A DNA stretch of 64,000 nucleotides, from NCBI GenBank assembly GCA_002706365.1, contig PALM01000017.1:62001-126000 (forward strand), in the 5' to 3' direction. Both the position numbers and the translations under genes were made by a program. Each line of letters starts with the position of its first letter. Within the stretch, counting starts at the first letter, position 1. The notes beneath the pieces were generated by a model. The model saw only the letters and a list, made by a program, of their open reading frames with translations. It was not told where the DNA came from and did no database searches. This DNA comes from Flavobacteriales bacterium (lineage in GTDB: Bacteria; Bacteroidota; Bacteroidia; Flavobacteriales_E; Vicingaceae). This document shows, piece by piece, positions 1 to 7,629 of this stretch.

Positions 1-769
1 CGTAGCTAACATAATATTTTCCTTTTTCAAGGGACTCTACATCAGCCTTAGCTCCAAAACCTTTTTTCACAATCACACCATAACGATCGTAGATCTCATA
101 AAGGGTTTCTCCCCCATTGAATTCGATCGCATCTTTCACTTTTTCATCTGCCAAAGTGATCTCACCAACGGATGAAGTGTAAGTGGCCTCATCTGAATAG
201 CGTGGCTTTCCACTAAAATCAACTTGCTTGACCCTAGCCTTGTTCTCTCCGGAATGTGGAGTGATCTTATAAGAGTAAGTATGTGTTCCAGGAGTTCCTA
301 TTCCTTTTACTTCTCCAACCTTCACCCATTTGTTCCAGCGGAATTGCTCAACAATATAATCCAAAGAACCAGTTTCATTGTCGGTAGTCCAATTCAAGAC
401 CCCTTCATCATTGAAATTAATGGCTTTGGTATCAAAAGTACTTTTAGGTTTAAGGACCTCAGGATTCAAAACCTCAGGCTTACAATCATCTTTATGCTTG
501 ATGTTGATCACCACTTTCTGACCAAGTTTAAGGTCGTGATTTCCAAAATCAATCTCAAAGGCAGATTGGTTAACCTCATCAGGGGATAATTTCCCGTTTA
601 TGGTTACCTCAAATACACAGAATCCAACTCCGGCACCACCGAAAGGATTCTTAACAAAGAGATTCTTGCCCATATACTTTCCCTCCAAAACGATCATGCC
701 AGCAAATAGGCCATTTACGCTAAGGATCAAAGAAAGAACCAGAAGGAATTTCAAGTGCTTCATTTTCAT
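1..769 (-). CDS. Secreted protein with Fn3-like region (3' end outside window)
   Basis: An open frame of 256 codons runs off the left edge. It begins with a signal peptide (MKMKHLKFLLVLSLILS, then a small-residue cleavage region near NGLFAG). The first ATG is at 769 and a second in-frame ATG lies at 763; an AGGAG-like stretch sits about 10 bases upstream. The middle third (WTTDNETGSLDYIVEQF) resembles a fibronectin type III-like beta sandwich, and the end (GGETLYEIYDRYG, then LEKGKYYVSY) looks like the short C-terminal tail of many Bacteroidota exported proteins, so only a few residues are probably missing. No enzyme motif is visible. It has its own promoter-like box (838-845) and is separate from the cyclase gene upstream. 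Function is unknown; export is inferred from the signal peptide. Confidence 0.75.
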   Translation of the reverse strand, partial: MKMKHLKFLLVLSLILSVNGLFAGMIVLEGKYMGKNLFVKNPFGGAGVGFCVFEVTINGKLSPDEVNQSAFEIDFGNHDLKLGQKVVINIKHKDDCKPEVLNPEVLKPKSTFDTKAINFNDEGVLNWTTDNETGSLDYIVEQFRWNKWVKVGEVKGIGTPGTHTYSYKITPHSGENKARVKQVDFSGKPRYSDEATYTSSVGEITLADEKVKDAIEFNGGETLYEIYDRYGVIVKKGFGAKADVESLEKGKYYVSY

Positions 770-837
770 AATTTTCGCTCCTGAAACTTGCATTTCAAGA
801 GAATTCCCTGTGCTTTTTGGTACCGTCTAAAGGTATT

Positions 838-845
838 CAAATATA
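838..845 (-). promoter_or_regulatory. Bacteroidota -7 box TATATTTG
   Basis: On the minus strand this reads TATATTTG, a perfect match to the TAnnTTTG element of Bacteroidetes promoters, about 70 bases before the ATG at 769. The nearest upstream TTG is only 14 bases away, shorter than the usual 17-23 spacing, so the -33 part is weak. Confidence 0.4.
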
Positions 846-848
846 ACA

Positions 849-873
849 CTCTAAATTAACAATTTCTTTAGAG
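849..873. repeat. Inverted repeat between cyclase gene end and next promoter
   Basis: The arms CTCTAAA (849-855) and TTTAGAG (867-873) pair perfectly over 7 bases around an 11-base loop. It lies after the stop of the cyclase gene and directly upstream of the TATATTTG box. There is no clean T-run after it, so it could be a weak terminator or an operator. Confidence 0.35.
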
Positions 874-895
874 GACTGTAATAATCGTGCCGAAG

Positions 896-2458
896 CTACG
901 ACGCAGTCTCAATTTCTTCAAGTTTCTGTTTTAGCTCTTCTATACGTTTTCGCTTCTCTGGACCTCTTCTTTTTCTAGACGATTCAGTGAAATATTTATG
1001 GGCTCCCAAAAAGCCAATATTCATCTCTATCCATTTTTTTGGATCATCTTCTAGCTTGCCAAACTCCATTAATTCCCTTCTCAATGTTTCCGCTATCGGA
1101 TAGAAATCATTCCTTCCCAAATAATCCAAGTCAGAATCGCACATGATCTCTTCTAAATGATTGCTTGGATTCTGAGGAATTTTGGTGGCTTCGATCAATT
1201 CGATCACTTGTGCGATCTGCTCTTCAGTATATCCAAAGTTTGGCAACATCTCTTTAGCGAGATTAGCTCCAATTGGCTCATTCGACTCGTAAGAGTGGAT
1301 AAATCCCGCATCGTGGAAAAGCGCCGCAGTTTTAAGTAGATATAGATCTTCCCCTTGAACGCCTTCCCAAAGTGCTATGCGCTCTACAGATTCGCAGACA
1401 TCCATTGTATGATGGATACCGTGATAATAAAGGCCTTTTGGAAGATCCCCACTCAATCTTTTTACAATGTACTTTTCCGCATTGCGGTAATTGATATTGG
1501 AGTATAACTTCAGGTTTACATAATGCCAAAAGGCATCATTTGGCCTAATCCCATCCTCTTCAATTGATAGCTCTGGCTTGATCCCATGCACGAAATACAT
1601 ATCGATCTCACCCTTATGCTTGGCTTTGATCTTTCCTCGATATTCCGTTTCAAAGAATTCATCAATCGCCTCATAAGTAGTCTCGGAGATATTCACCTTT
1701 CCAATTTCTCCACTAGACTCCATGGTGTTGGCGATGTTTACTGTATCACCCCAAATATCATAGGCAAATCGCTTGATCCCTACCACCCCGGCAATCAGAT
1801 TCCCAGTATGTAGCCCGATCCTTATTTCCCAAGGACTCTGACCTTGTTCTTCCTTCACTTTCTTGATCTCCTGCATATAACGCTGGATCTCAAGTGCTGC
1901 TAGGGTAGTGTCTATTGGATTACTCTTATTTCGAATGGGAACACCACCAGCTGCCATATAGGAGTCACCGATGGTTTTGATCTTCTCTACATTGTATTTA
2001 TTTACGATCTCATCAAACTTGACGAAATAGCTATCGAGCTCTGCAACAAGTTCTTCAGGTTCAAAATTCTCGGCATGCTTGGTAAATCCTTTGAAGTCGG
2101 TGAACATTACAGTTACCTGTCGGTAGTTTCTCGCCTTGGCCTTCCCCTTGTTCTTAAGCTCATCCGCCATTTCTCTTGGCAGGATATTGAGAAGCAATTT
2201 TTCAGTCTTCTCCTTCTCCTCTTCGAGCATTTTCTTCTGGCGTTCTACCTGACCTTTTTGCTTAATGATCTCAATGGTTCTCTGCTTAACCTGACTTTCA
2301 AGTAGGTCTTTTTGCTCGTATACCTTTCTGAGCTTATCGCGATAGATGAAATAGAAGATCACCAGGATCAATAGTACAACCACTATGCTGATCCACCAAT
2401 AATCTGGAAGCTGTCCAGATTCTCCGAGTATTTGCAATATGATTGTGTAGATCTTCAA
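896..2458 (-). CDS. Membrane class III nucleotidyl cyclase fused to HD domain
   Basis: A 520-aa protein. Residues 21-39 form one membrane helix, followed by a coiled coil to about residue 90, the LLLNILP signature common before cyclase domains, a class III cyclase domain (about 110-290) and a C-terminal HD phosphohydrolase domain (about 345-480). Both metal-binding aspartates are visible (FTDFKGFT and KTIGDSYMA), with the Lys and Asp that usually select adenine (EKIKTIGD, YDIWGD). The usual transition-state Arg of the VNxAxR motif is Thr here (VNIANTMES). HD residues are visible as YHGIHHTMD and LFHDAGF. No ATG precedes the membrane helix; the only reasonable start is the TTG at 2458, 9 bases after the stop of the OmpA gene. 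It is probably the last gene of the surface-fibre operon. cAMP production is inferred, and the missing Arg leaves activity uncertain. Confidence 0.85.
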   Translation of the reverse strand: MKIYTIILQILGESGQLPDYWWISIVVVLLILVIFYFIYRDKLRKVYEQKDLLESQVKQRTIEIIKQKGQVERQKKMLEEEKEKTEKLLLNILPREMADELKNKGKAKARNYRQVTVMFTDFKGFTKHAENFEPEELVAELDSYFVKFDEIVNKYNVEKIKTIGDSYMAAGGVPIRNKSNPIDTTLAALEIQRYMQEIKKVKEEQGQSPWEIRIGLHTGNLIAGVVGIKRFAYDIWGDTVNIANTMESSGEIGKVNISETTYEAIDEFFETEYRGKIKAKHKGEIDMYFVHGIKPELSIEEDGIRPNDAFWHYVNLKLYSNINYRNAEKYIVKRLSGDLPKGLYYHGIHHTMDVCESVERIALWEGVQGEDLYLLKTAALFHDAGFIHSYESNEPIGANLAKEMLPNFGYTEEQIAQVIELIEATKIPQNPSNHLEEIMCDSDLDYLGRNDFYPIAETLRRELMEFGKLEDDPKKWIEMNIGFLGAHKYFTESSRKRRGPEKRKRIEELKQKLEEIETAS

Positions 2459-2467
2459 AAAAAGATT

Positions 2468-5400
2468 TTATTGACTTTGAGCTATCCTGATCTCTGATCT
2501 TCGGTTTAGTCGGTGATCGCTATTACCGCAATCTTTCTTCTCACAATCAACAATAGGTTTAGTTTCTCCAAACCATTTCTCAATAATGCGATCGGCACTA
2601 ACTCCATTGGCTATCAAGTATTGAGCTACTGCTTGAGTTCTGAATTTTGATAGCAACTCATTATAACTTTCAGGTCCTCTTTGGTCAGTATAAGAGCTAA
2701 TCTCTATCTTAAACTTATCATTGCCAAATAGCTTAATGAAGTCTTTGAGATTTGATTCAGACTCTGAGTTAATCGTCGCATTATCAAAGGCAAAGAAGAC
2801 TACCAATTTCTCAGAATCCTCAACGCTTTTATACACAGTTGTAGTATTCTTCAAAGAGCTCTTCATCTTATCTAATTCCTCTTCACTTTTAGCAACTGGT
2901 TCTTTGTCTAATGCTTCTTCTCCTTCCGGCAACTTATTTTCAATGAAGCCTAGAGGAGAGTATACAAATACTTTTCCTTCCTTTTTGATCTTGGTTGATG
3001 TTACCTTTTTCTCATCATCTATTGTAACCATGGTGTAGCTTTCATTCTCTTCTTCATTTTCCAATTTGAAGATGTAATTCTGCTCGGGATCCAGTTTTTT
3101 GAAAACGAACCTACCTTCATTATCGATTATAGCACTCTCCAATAAGGTACCGCCTTCATCGTAGATGTAGATCTTCTCATTCTTACCAAAATCACCTGGA
3201 AGATCTTTAAAGATCTGACCCTCAACCTCATGCGAGAATTGTTCTTCTAACAATTTAGCTTCTTCAATTTCAAGTGGCTTGAACTGAGCGACTTGATGTG
3301 TGAGTTTTTCGTATTTGAAACCCTCTTCTTCACTAAGGAATGCCTTTTCAATGATATTCTCATTCTCATCGATCAATACCATGGTATAATCGTTCGCCTT
3401 TCTGTCTAAAGTGAAGCTGTAATGCTCATCCGGATTCAATTTTTCGAACTTGAATTTCCCTCTTTCATCAGTCTTTACAGAATCTCTTAGTATACCATCC
3501 TCACCAATAAGAAATACCGTGACCCCTTTCATATCTTCTTTCTCATCAACAGAGTAAAGTTGCCCTTCAAGTGCCACCTCTCTTGGTATAAGGCGCTTTC
3601 TTCTTTCAGCTTCAACCTCGTATTCATCATATGGTAGCGACTGGAAATCATAGCTTCCATTGCTGATCATATTGATCAAATAAAGTGGAGACCCATCTTC
3701 TCTAACTAGATACAGCAAGGCATCATCTTTCATATCTCCATCAAGAGATGGGATTTTCAAGAAGTAATGCTTGTCGTACTCCAATAAGTTATACTGGAAT
3801 TCCCCTTTATCATTCGTCACCACAGTAGTGATCAAACTATCATTCTTATCGTAGATCTCAACTAAAGTATTCTTAACCGGATCTCCTTTGTACTCCAAAC
3901 GACCAATCATAGAAGTATAGCCCTTATTCTTGGCTTCTTCAATCTTATCGCTAGCATCAATGGTAGGTGCAATACTGACCATGCCATCTTTATCCATCTT
4001 TTCTACATTGTAAACCCTTTCGTTTTCATTGATGAATGCGATATTCAATTCAGTATCTACTTCTTTTACCTTGATCAAGTAGTCTTCACTAGGAGGTAGC
4101 CTGGTAAACTCAAATTTTCCTTCGGCATCAGTTAAGGTAGAGTCTATAAGCATGCCGGCATTATCAGTAAGATAGACCTTAACGCCCTCTTTAACATCCC
4201 CAGGAAGTTTATCAAATACCTGCCCGCTGAATTCCATCTCATTCAACTCAAGGTCATCAATGGCTTTTAATTCTTGGATTTCTATAATCTCATCAGTAGG
4301 AAGTGCTGTAAGCTGGAAGTCGCCCGCATCGATCTTTTGAATCGATTGTACTTTTTCTCCTTCCTCATCCGTAATGAACAAACGACTGTTTTCTACAAGT
4401 TCAGGCTCATCAGATTCGATCTTGATCATGTAATTCTCCTGATAAGCAAGGTTTTTAAAGACGAACTTACCTTCATCATCGGTATAAGCTTCTCCAATTA
4501 CAGAATCATTCTCATTGACTAGCAATACTTTGGTTCCTTTTACCCCAACGCCGGCATTTTCTACTAATCCTTTAACCTCAATGTTATTGTTGTACTTAAT
4601 GAATCCGTAAATATCATCTAAGCCTTTACCACCTTCACGATTAGAAGCATAATAGCCGCTAGTGTCTGAATCATAATAGATCCCAAAATCATCTCTGTTC
4701 GAGTTGATCGGACTTTTCAAGTTTTCAGGTTCTGTCCATCCTGTATCTGTTAGGTTGGAAATATAGATATCTAATTCTCCATAGCCTGGATATCCATTTG
4801 AAGAGAAATAGAACTCATCCCCTCTTAAATATGGGAAGAGTTCATTCTTCACTGTGTTGATCCTTGGACCTAAGTTCTCTGGCTCACTCCATTTTCCATC
4901 TACAATTCTACTTACATAGATATCCAAACCACCCAATCCTCCTGGCATATCAGAAGCGAAATAGAGGGTATTCCCATTGTCGGCATAATGCGCATAGCCT
5001 ACTGAGTATTCATCGCTATTGTAAGGGAAAGCCTTGAAGTTCTTCCATCTGTCCTTATCCGCATCATAATCCCCTTCAAAAAGCTTCAATTGGTTGATAA
5101 AGTCCTTACCTCTATCTTCACTTGCTACACGTGTAAGCATTACACGATCTTGTTGTGCGTTAATTGTGATAGGGCCGTCATTGTATGAAGAAACTAGTCT
5201 TCCATATACCTCTTGAAAGTCATTTTTCTTCTTTCTGAGTTTAACGGTATCCATCTCGTAGATCGATAAGAAACCCTGTTGGTTGTAATTGGTCTCTTCA
5301 TTTATTGTTAAGCTCTCTTCTCTATCAGATGCAATGTAGATGCGATCCCTGAAAAGGATTGCACCATATTCGTTCGCCTTGGTATTCATCCAATCCATTC

Positions 5401-5866
5401 GAACTGAACGAAATACTCTTCTTTCTCGATCCCACTTTTCAATTTGATCGAGAGATTGAAGCATCAGCTTACTTAGGAAGCTGGAGTCTTCCAACTCCTG
5501 GAATTTTATGAATTGCTGCTTAGCTCTTTCGAGTTTACCATTCGATTTAAGCACCTGTCCATAGTAAAGGTAATCTTCAGCTTGAGCTGAGTCTGAATTG
5601 ACCACCAGAGTGTAATACAATTCGGCATTTTGATAGTCTTTAACCTTACGAAAGGAAGCTGCGAGGTATTTTAATGGGGTGTAGGCATTTTGATTCTCTC
5701 TGACCTCTTCTTTAAGAAGGCTAATGGCGTCTGTGTAAAATTGATAGTTGTATTTATCAATAGCTCTCTTCAGACGTTTACTTTGAGAAGATGCATTGAA
5801 AGATATCGCAAGAACTGCAAACAGCAGTACAGCGCGACTGATATAAATGTGGTAACTTCTCAACAT
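2468..5866 (-). CDS. PorE-like OmpA protein: TPR, propeller, five beta-sandwich repeats, OmpA domain
   Basis: About 1132 aa when started at the ATG at 5866, which gives a good signal peptide (residues 1-27); an upstream in-frame TTG at 5890 is less likely. In order: TPR helices (about 30-110), a Tol-like WD40/PD40 propeller (about 165-420, with strands such as LYFASDMPGG and FYFSSNGYPGYGELDIY), five carboxypeptidase-regulatory/SpaA-like repeats starting near residues 425, 547, 650, 763 and 880 (each with a DxxGxFxFxxL core), and an OmpA peptidoglycan-binding domain (about 1015-1132, YTDQRGPESYNELLSKFR and NRRSEI). The architecture resembles the T9SS component PorE and the OmpA proteins encoded next to PorP/SprF paralogues. 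It probably anchors the partner outer-membrane complex to peptidoglycan. One regulatory-like domain is usual; five are notable. It follows the PorP gene by 27 bases. Confidence 0.85.
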   Translation of the reverse strand: MLRSYHIYISRAVLLFAVLAISFNASSQSKRLKRAIDKYNYQFYTDAISLLKEEVRENQNAYTPLKYLAASFRKVKDYQNAELYYTLVVNSDSAQAEDYLYYGQVLKSNGKLERAKQQFIKFQELEDSSFLSKLMLQSLDQIEKWDRERRVFRSVRMDWMNTKANEYGAILFRDRIYIASDREESLTINEETNYNQQGFLSIYEMDTVKLRKKKNDFQEVYGRLVSSYNDGPITINAQQDRVMLTRVASEDRGKDFINQLKLFEGDYDADKDRWKNFKAFPYNSDEYSVGYAHYADNGNTLYFASDMPGGLGGLDIYVSRIVDGKWSEPENLGPRINTVKNELFPYLRGDEFYFSSNGYPGYGELDIYISNLTDTGWTEPENLKSPINSNRDDFGIYYDSDTSGYYASNREGGKGLDDIYGFIKYNNNIEVKGLVENAGVGVKGTKVLLVNENDSVIGEAYTDDEGKFVFKNLAYQENYMIKIESDEPELVENSRLFITDEEGEKVQSIQKIDAGDFQLTALPTDEIIEIQELKAIDDLELNEMEFSGQVFDKLPGDVKEGVKVYLTDNAGMLIDSTLTDAEGKFEFTRLPPSEDYLIKVKEVDTELNIAFINENERVYNVEKMDKDGMVSIAPTIDASDKIEEAKNKGYTSMIGRLEYKGDPVKNTLVEIYDKNDSLITTVVTNDKGEFQYNLLEYDKHYFLKIPSLDGDMKDDALLYLVREDGSPLYLINMISNGSYDFQSLPYDEYEVEAERRKRLIPREVALEGQLYSVDEKEDMKGVTVFLIGEDGILRDSVKTDERGKFKFEKLNPDEHYSFTLDRKANDYTMVLIDENENIIEKAFLSEEEGFKYEKLTHQVAQFKPLEIEEAKLLEEQFSHEVEGQIFKDLPGDFGKNEKIYIYDEGGTLLESAIIDNEGRFVFKKLDPEQNYIFKLENEEENESYTMVTIDDEKKVTSTKIKKEGKVFVYSPLGFIENKLPEGEEALDKEPVAKSEEELDKMKSSLKNTTTVYKSVEDSEKLVVFFAFDNATINSESESNLKDFIKLFGNDKFKIEISSYTDQRGPESYNELLSKFRTQAVAQYLIANGVSADRIIEKWFGETKPIVDCEKKDCGNSDHRLNRRSEIRIAQSQ

Positions 5867-5893
5867 TTTTCTATTCCTATCCTTCTTCAATCC

Positions 5894-6820
5894 TTAAAAA
5901 TACCTTGGCGAGACCATCCTAGATCTCAGAATATTAACGTCATAGCCAATAAATACCTCGTGCGAACCTGAGTTACCTTGTCTTAAAGTCGTGGTAGCAA
6001 TATCGTAAGAATATCCAACTCTTAGTGATTTATCGATATGGTATTCTGAAACAAATACTACTCCGTACCCTCTTCTATAAGATGCACCAAGCCACAAACG
6101 GTTATTTATAAAGAAGCTGGCATTCAGATCAAAGAATGCCGGCTGGTCTATTGCAAGCCTTATTAGTGTTGAAGGTTTGAAGACTAAATTACGATTGATC
6201 TTGAAAGCTCTACCTCCTACTAAGATCATTTGTGCATTTTGTCGCACTGTACTTTCAATATTCACATTGTCTGCTTGCACACCAATTCTACCGTGATTCA
6301 AATGGCTTAGCTCCATTCCAATGTAGTTGTACTTATCGTTATAGTACATTCCAAAATCAAATGATGGAGTCCAGTAAGACTCTCTGCCTTCATTCAATGC
6401 ATAACCTCCGGATTCTCTATAATCGATCTTCGACCAATCAAAAGTGTAGTTGTAAATGCTCGCTCTTAATCCAAATCCTAGCTTCCCTCTCCCCGCTCTA
6501 ATTTTATAGGAGTAAATACCTGAAGCTGCAATGGTATTCTTTGGACCTAATCGATCGTTCATCATTTGGAAACCAAAACCCATATTCTTTCTCCTACTTG
6601 GTGAGTGTATGGCAAAGGATTGAGTAGTTGGCGCGCCATTGAAGCCTACCCATTGCGATCGGTGTACCCCAACCATACTCAACATTCCTCTTGTACCGGC
6701 ATAGGCGGGATTGACCAATATAGGGTTGAAATAATATTGGTTGAATTGAGGCGCATACTGAGCTTTTAGGCCAAGTGGTACCAGCAAAAAGAAGGACAAT
6801 ATGTAGATCAGCTTCTTCAT
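5894..6820 (-). CDS. PorP/SprF-family outer membrane protein
   Basis: A 308-aa outer-membrane beta-barrel protein with a signal peptide ending at LGLKAQ and the family's characteristic start (QFNQYYFNPILVNPAYAGTRG) and HRSQWVGFNGAPTTQ segment. Length and layout are typical of PorP/SprF. These proteins sit at the outer membrane in type IX secretion and, in known cases, work with a neighbouring cargo that carries a type B C-terminal domain. That arrangement is present here: the type B CTD gene ends 1 base upstream and a PorE-like gene follows. It is one of what are usually several paralogues per genome, so I do not assign the core porP name. Confidence 0.92.
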   Translation of the reverse strand: MKKLIYILSFFLLVPLGLKAQYAPQFNQYYFNPILVNPAYAGTRGMLSMVGVHRSQWVGFNGAPTTQSFAIHSPSRRKNMGFGFQMMNDRLGPKNTIAASGIYSYKIRAGRGKLGFGLRASIYNYTFDWSKIDYRESGGYALNEGRESYWTPSFDFGMYYNDKYNYIGMELSHLNHGRIGVQADNVNIESTVRQNAQMILVGGRAFKINRNLVFKPSTLIRLAIDQPAFFDLNASFFINNRLWLGASYRRGYGVVFVSEYHIDKSLRVGYSYDIATTTLRQGNSGSHEVFIGYDVNILRSRMVSPRYF

Positions 6821-6821
6821 C

Positions 6822-7601
6822 CTATCTTGTTAATTCAATCCAACCTTTTTCAATTCCATCATCAGACTCGAACATATAGAAGTAAGTGTCTGCTGGAAGG
6901 TCATTACCGCTTAGGTTATTCCCATCCCAAAAGGTGTTGTTATTATCGTAATTCGATCCTTCCCAGACTAAATTGCCAAGTCTATTGAATATCCTCACTT
7001 CATTATCCGGGACCAATTCCACATTCTCTATGAACCAGCTATCATTGATGCCATCATTATTTGGCGTAATACCGCTGTAGAACTTAAGCAAACATGGATT
7101 TGGATCAATTAGTCCAATGGTGAAGGTCACAGGCTGACTGCTACAGCCATCGCTAGAAACAACCTGAACGCTGTAATCTCCAGCAAGGAGACCAACTGTG
7201 CTAAAGGTATCAGCAGGATTGAATCCGGCACTCCAGTTTACAGTATAAGGCCCCTGACACCCATTTATATTTGATATAAAACCTCTACCATCTCGCTTTC
7301 CTGCGCAAGTCGCATCTTGTACACTTACATCAAAAGAGATCAAGCTACTTGAGTCGAGAAATTGCTCAAATCCCTGAGTGAGGATAGTATTGGCCGACTG
7401 AACAGTAGTAACCACAGGCTCTCCAACGGTATAGGAAACCTTTAGCGATGAGTTCTGGGCTTCACTTCCACCTGAACTTACCACTTCTCTTTCCTTTTGC
7501 ACTTGCGCTTGAATTGCATGCACTAAAAAAAAGCAAAAGAGCAGTAATCCAATTCTAGAATACTGCTTTAAAAGTCTCGATATGTCTATATACCTACGCA
7601 T
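6822..7601 (-). CDS. SprB-repeat protein with gliding-motility type B C-terminal domain
   Basis: A 259-aa exported protein. Residues 1-32 are a signal peptide. Residues 33-95 carry a region common in Bacteroidota surface proteins (YTVGEPVVTTVQS, LTQGFEQ). Residues about 95-165 are one SprB-type repeat (CQGPYTVNWSAG, LAGDYSVQVVSSDGCSS). Residues about 170-259 are the CHU_C/type B sorting domain, with the signature TPNNDGINDSWFIENVE, then RIFNRLGNLVWEG and LPADTYFYMFE. Such domains target proteins for export by the T9SS and pair with a PorP/SprF partner, encoded immediately downstream. Cargo proteins of this type are often thousands of residues long; this one is almost only the sorting module, so it may serve as an adaptor for the huge coiled-coil protein encoded 28 bases upstream (inference). 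Confidence 0.88.
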   Translation of the reverse strand: MRRYIDISRLLKQYSRIGLLLFCFFLVHAIQAQVQKEREVVSSGGSEAQNSSLKVSYTVGEPVVTTVQSANTILTQGFEQFLDSSSLISFDVSVQDATCAGKRDGRGFISNINGCQGPYTVNWSAGFNPADTFSTVGLLAGDYSVQVVSSDGCSSQPVTFTIGLIDPNPCLLKFYSGITPNNDGINDSWFIENVELVPDNEVRIFNRLGNLVWEGSNYDNNNTFWDGNNLSGNDLPADTYFYMFESDDGIEKGWIELTR

Positions 7602-7629
7602 TTATATATCTAATGCAATCGCCTATATC

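Noticed and set aside
224-830. Two plus-strand frames at the left edge
   Set aside because: They are antisense to a continuous minus-strand gene with a signal peptide and Fn3-like pattern, which explains the region better.
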